A DNA stretch of 39,744 bases from Bacillota bacterium (GTDB lineage: Bacteria > Bacillota > Clostridia > Lachnospirales > Lachnospiraceae), in assembly GCA_023393095.1 (NCBI GenBank), contig JAEWMT010000076.1, positions 1-39,744 of the forward strand. Direction: 5' to 3'. Shown piece by piece: positions 33,967-39,744 of this stretch (its first letter is position 1; each line of letters starts with the position of its first letter). Both the position numbers and the translations under genes were made by a program. The notes below the pieces were generated by a model that searched no databases, was not told where the DNA came from, and was given only the letters and a program-made list of their open reading frames with translations.

Positions 33967-33993
33967 GACGGGAAAATGTGTGAAAATATTTCA
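33967..33993 (-). promoter_or_regulatory. Candidate ECF-sigma autoregulatory promoter
   Basis: Minus-strand TGAAAT (33993-33988), 17-bp spacer, CGTC (33970-33967) followed by TAAT. This resembles Bacillus ECF promoters (TGAAAC - 16 - CGTC/CGTA). It lies about 55 bp before the sigma gene start. Confidence 0.5.
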
Positions 33994-34059
33994 TATCAAT
34001 TTAAAAATATGAAACTGTAATTATTTCCACCTGCCAAATAATCACTAACCACTTACGTC

Positions 34060-34143
34060 TTATAATAAATAATTCAGACTGTGATGTCTTACTTCAAAGC
34101 TCTTAACTGCATTAAATATAATTTCTGCCTTTTTCCTAGACAT
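34060..34143 (-). CDS. Possible 27-aa peptide
   Basis: An ATG at 34143 follows AGGAGGAGCATTTTC, a near-perfect ribosome site, and the frame runs 27 codons (MSRKKAEIIFNAVKSFEVRH, then HSLNYLL) to TAA. A TTGACA sits about 40 bp upstream with only a weak -10. It may be a real small protein, a leader peptide for the ECF sigma region, or the remnant N-terminus of a lost gene. The surroundings (34144-34397) contain no other convincing gene. Confidence 0.35.
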   Translation of the reverse strand: MSRKKAEIIFNAVKSFEVRHHSLNYLL

Positions 34144-34397
34144 GAAAATGCTCCTCCTATGATAACAGTTTTATTACTCTAACTGTCAACCATAAGAGGA
34201 GCGCACCAAAATTAATGGTTTTACATCTCTTTATTACACTTACTTTTCTGCATTTAATAATTCCTCCCAACATGTAATAAGGGAGCATTATCGCACAATT
34301 CGGGATATATTGCTGCGTATCAGTTATTTTACAATTACTTACATTCTTAACTTCTGTATTACCATTTATGAAAAATATTAGAAGTGGGAAAGTCGAG

Positions 34398-34976
34398 TTA
34401 ATCATTGTCATTTTTAAAAGTAAACAAATGACAACTTGTATCAAGTCTATTAGCCAGATCGTCCTCTATTTCTTCATATGTTATTGACTCATCATTTACC
34501 AACACTATATTTGACTCACTCAATACATCATAGACTTTGAGAAATTTATATTCATTCGAACTATAATAATCTATACTACTGTCTTCAAATCTTGTCATAT
34601 CAAAATAACTGAAAAATTTATTATCCAGATATGACAGATACATTAATCTCATATCACCTTTGTTCGATATTGTTGCAACGATAATACTGTCATTTTTTTT
34701 ATCACCCACCTTGGAAATAAAGTCATTCCAATTTTCTTCTCCGCCAACGATAGAGTTGTCAGATATAACAAATACCCCATCTTGAATCGCTTCATCACTA
34801 TCGTAATCCAGAGGATACTTTTTTAACAAATCTTTTATGTCTTGAATTTTACTTTTACCATAAATTTCTTTTCCTGACTTGTTTATATTCTTATTATCAA
34901 ATTTGCAGCCGACAAAAAATAAACTTATTGAAATTACACCTATTAGCATGATAGTATTGATTAATTTCAATTTCAT
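34398..34976 (-). CDS. DUF4362-like lipoprotein
   Basis: A 192-aa predicted lipoprotein. The signal sequence MKLKLINTIMLIGVISISLF leads to lipobox FVGC with lipidation at C24. The mature part has the motif YPLDYDSDEAIQDGVFVISD and a W-N-D-F-I region followed by DSIIVATISNKGD, which is the pattern I associate with DUF4362 domains. Function unknown; these are small secreted domains in Firmicutes. GGGAGG precedes the ATG. It is upstream of the ECF sigma gene on the same strand but 490 bp away, so cotranscription is doubtful. A hairpin at 35011-35052 lies just upstream. Confidence 0.75.
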   Translation of the reverse strand: MKLKLINTIMLIGVISISLFFVGCKFDNKNINKSGKEIYGKSKIQDIKDLLKKYPLDYDSDEAIQDGVFVISDNSIVGGEENWNDFISKVGDKKNDSIIVATISNKGDMRLMYLSYLDNKFFSYFDMTRFEDSSIDYYSSNEYKFLKVYDVLSESNIVLVNDESITYEEIEDDLANRLDTSCHLFTFKNDND

Positions 34977-35811
34977 TGCTAACCTCCCTAGTATGATAAT
35001 AAACTCTCGTAAACTGAAAGCTTTAGTTCATATGACCTTCAGTTTCTTTTTTACTAACTCCTCACTTTATTCGTCAAAAGCTATTGACAAAACCGTCAAA
35101 AATCCTGGTGCTTCAAGCCCTTATAAAGTCATGTTTATCACCAATTGAACTATACAATCATTGTTCCGCATATTCATTGATATAAATCTTTTGAATAAAT
35201 TAACATAAAATCTATTACTTAAAATTCTATGAAAAATATCTTAAATGAAGTTCTTGATAAGACATTTCCATAGAGTACTATAGTGACCGTCTCGTGTATC
35301 TTAAGAATGAGAATAGTAAACCAGTAACGAACCAAGTAACTGAATGGTACACTTATATAGAAGTATAAAATATCTTATTATCTGACTATTTTGACATAAC
35401 TTAAGAACACTGTTATGATATTCCATTTTATGTAATATGTCAACTTTTTTTGGCAATTAATGTTTTTATTCTATATTTTATTTAATTTAGTGAATGCAGG
35501 GTCAGACTATTGCAGACAAGTAGATATATACTTCTTCTATCGGTAAATATCATATACCATATCGACGAAAGTACGAAATTTACATATATTAAATGTGTTA
35601 TTATGTTAATTTAAAGGAATAATGGACACTGAATTCTTATAATCCTGATATGTGAACAATTCAATTACATATCAACGAATTTATTGGAACAAAAGAAGAG
35701 AATTTGAAACAGGCTATAAAGCTAGCCATTTAATTTTCAAAGGGCAATAAAGCTATCAATGGAACTTTTGTGAGGTTTTAAATCTATCTAAAATAAAATC
35801 AAATTGAAATA
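34977..35811. other. Gene-poor AT-rich stretch with possible gene remnants
   Basis: About 830 bp without a gene I can support. Two short open pieces look like coding remnants on the plus strand: one near 35280-35370 (reading SDRLVYLKNENSKPVTNQVT) and one near 35680-35730 (FIGTKEENLKQAIKLAI). Neither has a start or full domain. No tRNA or array is visible. The stretch may be the scar of a lost region. Confidence 0.45.
35011..35052 (+). terminator. Plus-strand hairpin with T6 upstream of the lipoprotein gene
   Basis: AAACTGAA (35011-35018) and TTCAGTTT (35038-35045) form an 8-bp stem followed by CTTTTTT on the plus strand. No plus-strand gene precedes it here, so it may end antisense transcription or be a leader hairpin of the minus-strand lipoprotein gene. 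Confidence 0.45.
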
Positions 35812-35836
35812 GGTCTATCTGGCAAGCAGATAGACC
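35812..35836 (-). terminator. Terminator downstream of prfA
   Basis: GGTCTATCTG and CAGATAGACC form a perfect 10-bp stem with a 5-nt loop, 70 bp after the prfA stop. The T-content is moderate on both strands (plus-strand AAATTTTT; minus-strand TATTTCAATTTG). Confidence 0.7.
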
Positions 35837-35907
35837 CAAATTTTTATCAATACTATTTTATCTTGAAATCAAATATCATCGTTGCAAACCAACTAAATCA
35901 AGCACTT

Positions 35908-36984
35908 TTACATTTCTTCATTAAGCTTACTCAACCGTATCGCCTGGTCGGCTGCAATTAGGCTATCGATGAATTCATCGATATTCCCATTCATCACATC
36001 ATCTATTTGATATGCTGTAAGCTTGATACGATGGTCGGTTACACGTCCCTGCGGGAAATTATAGGTTCTGATCTTCTCAGAGCGGTCACCAGTACCAACC
36101 TGGCTTCTTCTGGCCTCTGCTTCCGCACTTTGGGCTTTCTCCAATTCCAACTCATACAGCTTAGAACGTAATACACGGATTGCCTTATCCTTGTTTTTAA
36201 GCTGTGATTTCTCATCCTGACAGGAGATTACAATACCGGTAGGTATATGGGTCAGTCTGACTGCAGAGTCGGTTGTATTAACGCATTGTCCGCCGTTACC
36301 GGAGGCACGGAATACATCAAATTTACAATCATTTAAATCAAGTTCTACGTCAACCTCTTCTGCTTCCGGCATAATTGCGACAGTAGCGGTTGAGGTATGG
36401 ATTCTACCACCTGACTCGGTTACAGGAACTCGCTGTACGCGGTGAACACCACTCTCGTATTTCAATCTGGAATATGCACCTTTTCCGTTAATCATAAAGA
36501 TTACTTCCTTAAAACCGCCGATTCCGTTCTCATTCAAGTTCATCATGTCAATCTTCCAATGCTGGCGCTCTGCATACATTACATACATACGATATAACTC
36601 TGCTGCAAAAAGAGCTGCCTCATCACCGCCGGCACCACCACGGATTTCAATAATAACATTCTTATCATCATTAGGGTCCTTAGGGAGAAGTAAAACCTTA
36701 AGCTCTTCTTCGATTTTAACAACCCTTTGCTTACATTCATTTAATTCTTCTTTCGCCATCTCACGGATTTCTTCATCGCTTTCCTCATCAAGCATTGCGA
36801 GACTGTCATCAATACTTGCTTGTGTAGCCTTATATTCCCTGTATTTCTCTACGATATCTGAAAGATCCGAATGTTCCTTCATGAGTTTTTTGTATCTATT
36901 CTGATCATTCATGATATCCGGATTCATCATTTCTTCTTCAATTTCCTCAAAACGTCTCAGAATATCTTCTAACTTGTCAAACAT
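35908..36984 (-). CDS. prfA: Peptide chain release factor 1
   Basis: A 358-aa class I release factor that reads UAA and UAG and releases the peptide. The PxT codon-reading motif is P187-V-T189 and the catalytic GGQ is at 231-233 in SGNGGQCVN. The C-terminal RSQVGTGDRSEKIRTYNFPQ is conserved in RF1. The Gln of GGQ is the substrate of PrmC, whose gene precedes prfA by 22 bp, so the two are coexpressed. The length is normal. Confidence 0.97.
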   Translation of the reverse strand: MFDKLEDILRRFEEIEEEMMNPDIMNDQNRYKKLMKEHSDLSDIVEKYREYKATQASIDDSLAMLDEESDEEIREMAKEELNECKQRVVKIEEELKVLLLPKDPNDDKNVIIEIRGGAGGDEAALFAAELYRMYVMYAERQHWKIDMMNLNENGIGGFKEVIFMINGKGAYSRLKYESGVHRVQRVPVTESGGRIHTSTATVAIMPEAEEVDVELDLNDCKFDVFRASGNGGQCVNTTDSAVRLTHIPTGIVISCQDEKSQLKNKDKAIRVLRSKLYELELEKAQSAEAEARRSQVGTGDRSEKIRTYNFPQGRVTDHRIKLTAYQIDDVMNGNIDEFIDSLIAADQAIRLSKLNEEM

Positions 36985-37006
36985 AACAATAATTCCTCCA
37001 AATAAA

Positions 37007-37837
37007 TTACGATCTGACCGCAGTTACTACTCGGTCAAGTCCGCTCAAATCCTTCTTGATTATAACATCAGTAAATCCTTCACTGATTAATATATCTCTT
37101 ACTTCACTACCCTGATTATAACCTATTTCAAACAACAGCCTTCCATTACTGTTTAGATGTTTCATTGCTCCGGCAGTAATCTGGCGGTAAAAGGATAAGC
37201 CATCCTTATCGCCATCCAATGCAAGAACCGGTTCATGATTCTTCACCTCGAGCATCAGCTCATTGATATCCTCTGTTGGTATATATGGGGGATTAGATAC
37301 GATGATATCATAATATCCTTCCACTCTCTCAAACAAATCACTGTTAATTAATTCTACCTCTACTCCGTGCCTTACTGCATTTTCAGCAGCTACCTTCAGA
37401 GCCTGCTTGGATATGTCGACACCGACTGCCTTCACCGGTCTGCGAAGCTTTGCCGAACTGATAATAATACAGCCTGAGCCGGTACACATATCTAGTACTG
37501 CTTTTCCATCACAAATTTTCAGAACCTCTTCCACCAGGATTTCTGTATCCTGCCTTGGTATCAATACATCTGGTGTAACAGCAAACTCCAGTCCCATGAA
37601 TTCTTGAGTCCCAGTTATATACTGAAGAGGTACATGATCGGCACGTACACTAACCAGCTCCATATAACGTTTACATTTATCATCCTCAGCAATTTTATTA
37701 CTATGGAGAAGGAAATCCGTCCTGTTTATCCCCAAAACATAGGATAAAAGATACCATGCATCAACGTCAGCATCTACTATCTTTTGCTCCTGTAATATCC
37801 TGCGTGCAGATTGTAACAATTCCTTATAAGTACTCAT
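37007..37837 (-). CDS. prmC: Release factor glutamine N5-methyltransferase
   Basis: A 276-aa SAM-dependent methyltransferase that modifies the GGQ glutamine of release factors. The N-terminal helical domain (1-70) precedes the Rossmann domain with DMCTGSGCI (116-124, SAM loop) and N182-P-P-Y185, the signature that binds the amide substrate. IPRQDTEILVEE is the other typical motif. It is upstream of prfA and downstream of the DUF1385 gene, the arrangement common in clostridia. Confidence 0.96.
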   Translation of the reverse strand: MSTYKELLQSARRILQEQKIVDADVDAWYLLSYVLGINRTDFLLHSNKIAEDDKCKRYMELVSVRADHVPLQYITGTQEFMGLEFAVTPDVLIPRQDTEILVEEVLKICDGKAVLDMCTGSGCIIISSAKLRRPVKAVGVDISKQALKVAAENAVRHGVEVELINSDLFERVEGYYDIIVSNPPYIPTEDINELMLEVKNHEPVLALDGDKDGLSFYRQITAGAMKHLNSNGRLLFEIGYNQGSEVRDILISEGFTDVIIKKDLSGLDRVVTAVRS

Positions 37838-37884
37838 GAATTCACCACTAATTAATCTTAAGACATTTTTACATTGTTTTTAAA

Positions 37885-39369
37885 TTATTTCTTTATTTCT
37901 TTTTTCTCATCAAAGTATTTATCAAGAGCCCTAAGAATCTCGTCGTCTTCTTCCTCATCTTCCTCTATGGAAGGTTTGCTCTTAATAGGTGCTATCCGGT
38001 TTCTATCCGAAGTATTACCATTTTTTTGGTTATCCAGATTCACATCGGTTTTATTTGATGATTCAGTTTTTATTGCTTTTTTCTCATTAATTATCTTACC
38101 CTGTTTCTCAGTTAAAGGCTTATCTTCTATACTATCTGTCTCTAATGTTGCAGCGTATTCTTTTTCACCAGTATTATCTTTCTTTGAGGCATTATTCTTC
38201 TTTTCTGATTTTACCTTCTCTGCTTTTACCTTCTCTATTTTGTCCTCATTTTTATCTATATCGGGATTTTTCGGATTATTGCTCTGCTTTGCAGATCCTG
38301 ATTTCTTTGTGTTGGATTTCTTTTTTGATCCTACTTTTTTATTTTCGAAGTTTTCCTCTAAAAATGTTCTCCAATCAAAGACCGCATCAACAGACTTAAT
38401 TGCAACCTCTATCATTGTATCATCGGGTTCTTTGGTCGTCAGTCCCTGCATCCATAAGCCCGGCTTACTAAGAGCTTCAACAACTTTATTCTCAGTCTTA
38501 CCTGCCAAACGGATAAACTCATATGAAACTCCCGCAATAAACGGCACTAACAGTACTCTTGATAATAATCTCCAGATCAGGTTACCGGTTGGAATCACCA
38601 TGAAAAATACTAAGCTGATCAGGACTACCAACAGCATAAAGCTGGTACCGCAACGCTTATGTTGTTTTGAATGGCGTCTTACATTCTCTACCGTAAGTTC
38701 ACAACCATTCTCCAGACAGTTGATTGTCTTATGTTCCGCTCCGTGATACATAAAGGTTCTTTTGATCTCCGGCATCAAAGCTGCAAGCATTACATAACCG
38801 ATAAATATAGCCAGACGAATGATACCTTCAATCAGATTTACAACGACCATACTACTTACCACTTTTGAAACCAGATGTGTCAAAAGTACCGGTAAAACCA
38901 TAAATATTGCAACTGAAAATACAATTGAAATCAGAACAGCAAATATCATCATTATGGTAGTTGAATCATTCCCGCTTTTTTCTTTCGCTTCTATCGTTTG
39001 TGTAGCTTCTTTACTATTCTCATCACCAAGTTGTGCATTTACATCTTCTATCTCAAAATCCGCATCAATATGTTTCGTATTCTTAGCTGATTTATCTTTC
39101 TTTTTTTTACTTTGATCTTCTTCCTCTTCAAAGAAGCTTGCTGAAAAATTCAACACCTTCACTCCGACTACCATTGAATCAATAAAGGCCAGTATTCCAC
39201 GGAAGATAGGAAATTTAAATAATTTTACTTTATCGGAAAAATCTTTATGCTTACATTTTTCCATTGCTATTTCATTATTCGGCTTACGGACTGCTACGGC
39301 GTATTCATCTTTGTTCTTCATCATTACGCCTTCCATGACAGCCATGCCCCCAATACCTGATGGTTTCAT
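37885..39369 (-). CDS. DUF1385 (YqhQ-like) membrane protein with long charged tail
   Basis: A 494-aa protein. The start MKPSGIGGMAVMEGVMMKNK is the conserved DUF1385 N-terminus. Membrane segments lie near 138-165, 175-200 and 243-285, and YHGAEHKTINCLENG (208-222) is the family hallmark with possible metal-binding His/Glu. An unusual acidic/Lys-rich insertion (79-135) separates the N-terminus from the first segment. The last 150 residues are a low-complexity Lys/Glu/Asn tail not found in the roughly 300-aa family members I know. The function of the family is unknown. The ATG at 39369 matches the family start, with GGGTG upstream; an ATG at 39429 has no ribosome site. Confidence 0.85.
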   Translation of the reverse strand: MKPSGIGGMAVMEGVMMKNKDEYAVAVRKPNNEIAMEKCKHKDFSDKVKLFKFPIFRGILAFIDSMVVGVKVLNFSASFFEEEEDQSKKKKDKSAKNTKHIDADFEIEDVNAQLGDENSKEATQTIEAKEKSGNDSTTIMMIFAVLISIVFSVAIFMVLPVLLTHLVSKVVSSMVVVNLIEGIIRLAIFIGYVMLAALMPEIKRTFMYHGAEHKTINCLENGCELTVENVRRHSKQHKRCGTSFMLLVVLISLVFFMVIPTGNLIWRLLSRVLLVPFIAGVSYEFIRLAGKTENKVVEALSKPGLWMQGLTTKEPDDTMIEVAIKSVDAVFDWRTFLEENFENKKVGSKKKSNTKKSGSAKQSNNPKNPDIDKNEDKIEKVKAEKVKSEKKNNASKKDNTGEKEYAATLETDSIEDKPLTEKQGKIINEKKAIKTESSNKTDVNLDNQKNGNTSDRNRIAPIKSKPSIEEDEEEDDEILRALDKYFDEKKEIKK

Positions 39370-39447
39370 CTTAACACCCGAACCTTTCTTCATTATTGTA
39401 GTCTGTAAAGGATTTTCATGATAATTCATAAATAATTTTAATTATTT

Positions 39448-39477
39448 AAAAATAGGTTGAGGAAGTAAACCTCAACC
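39448..39477 (-). terminator. Terminator of rpmE
   Basis: On the minus strand GGTTGAGG, a 7-nt loop and CCTCAACC are followed by TATTTTT, 56 bp after the rpmE stop. The DUF1385 gene begins beyond it and so needs readthrough or its own promoter. Confidence 0.82.
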
Positions 39478-39532
39478 CAATTTTTAACGCTTTAATTTTT
39501 ACACCAGATGAATTGGCAAATTAATAATTCAA

Positions 39533-39742
39533 TTATTTATTCTGTCCTAAGCCATACCTACGGTTGAATTTATCGATAGCACCGCGAGCAGCAGCAGCTT
39601 TTTGCTGACCTGTGTAAAATGAATGACATTTGGAGCAGACTTCAACATGGATGTCTTCCTTTGTTGATCCTGTTACAAATTCGTTACCGCAGTTGCAAAC
39701 AACCTTAGCCTGATGATATTTGGGATGGATTCCGTCTTTCAT
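39533..39742 (-). CDS. rpmE: 50S ribosomal protein L31, zinc-binding form
   Basis: A 69-aa ribosomal protein. C16-x-C18 and C36-x-x-C39 form the zinc site of the C+ type L31, which also serves as a zinc store in other bacteria. HPKYHQAKVVCNCGNEFVTG and SKCHSFYTGQQ are typical. The start codon lies two bases inside the window edge, so its ribosome site and promoter are not visible. The CDS is complete. Confidence 0.97.
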   Translation of the reverse strand: MKDGIHPKYHQAKVVCNCGNEFVTGSTKEDIHVEVCSKCHSFYTGQQKAAAARGAIDKFNRRYGLGQNK

Positions 39743-39744
39743 GT

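Noticed and set aside
34157..34444. A 95-codon minus-strand ORF downstream of and overlapping the DUF4362-like lipoprotein gene
   Set aside because: Its start lies inside the lipoprotein gene without a ribosome site, and the translation shows no domain. It is more likely a chance frame.
37874..38746. A 290-codon plus-strand ORF antisense to the DUF1385 gene
   Set aside because: Its Ser/Phe-rich translation is the mirror of Lys/Glu/Asp-rich codons on the real strand; no ribosome site or domain.
1..39744. CRISPR array, toxin-antitoxin or defence island
   Set aside because: No regularly spaced repeats, and no paired small toxin/antitoxin or restriction, nuclease or helicase genes were found.

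Overview
This is an AT-rich, Gram-positive stretch typical of an anaerobic Clostridia genome. Strong AGGAGG ribosome sites and several family signatures point to Lachnospiraceae (a Lachnoclostridium/Clostridium phytofermentans-like organism): a cytosolic GH94 cellobiose phosphorylase closely resembling clostridial enzymes, tandem Csp-type subtilases without signal peptides, an apparent DUF6145 protein, and the rpmE-DUF1385-prmC-prfA gene order. The species call is inference from family recognition; no database search was possible. Most genes lie on the minus strand. The plus-strand genes are a YbjQ protein, two membrane-anchored unknowns and one unknown with a sigma-D-like promoter.

Layout. 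1-640: tRNA-Gln(CTG) with promoter and terminator, and next to it the decayed N-terminus of a tyrosine recombinase plus another degraded reading frame, the scar of an element once integrated at the tRNA. 980-3020: amidohydrolase and a cation diffusion facilitator whose metal-site residues (N-D-D-D) suggest manganese. 3325-7614: YbjQ, CPBP membrane protease, D,D-carboxypeptidase, and a LiaF/LiaG-like envelope-stress pair. 7640-11091: two paralogous Csp-like subtilases with intact triads. 11383-12963: infC-rpmI-rplT with a long leader, an intrinsic terminator and an apparent AUU start for infC. 13080-15095: an ECF-transporter S component behind a roughly 290-nt terminator-ended leader I cannot assign to a riboswitch class, then a second CPBP protease. 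15482-17920: cellobiose phosphorylase. 18137-20795: two membrane-anchored proteins of unknown function. 21090-25931: asd, dusB, coaX, a DUF6145-like protein, a small membrane protein and argF. 26183-30690: patatin-like lipase, LTA-synthase-like enzyme, an NfeD protein interrupted by an in-frame TGA, and a TrmH-type RNA methyltransferase. 30875-32146: unknown 356-aa protein with a flagellar-type promoter. 32268-34976: ECF sigma/anti-sigma pair with a candidate autoregulatory promoter, a 27-aa ORF and a DUF4362-like lipoprotein. 34977-35811 is gene-poor. 35812-39742: prfA, prmC, DUF1385 protein and rpmE.

Functionally the window mixes housekeeping (translation, tRNA modification, amino-acid and CoA synthesis) with cell-envelope maintenance (carboxypeptidase, LiaFG, LtaS-like, two CPBP proteases, ECF sigma) and cellodextrin energy metabolism. 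I found no CRISPR array, no intact mobile element and no obvious defence island. The best leads for something undescribed are the unassigned leader before the ECF S component, the sigma-D-driven unknown protein, and the NfeD gene with TGA in place of a Trp codon.
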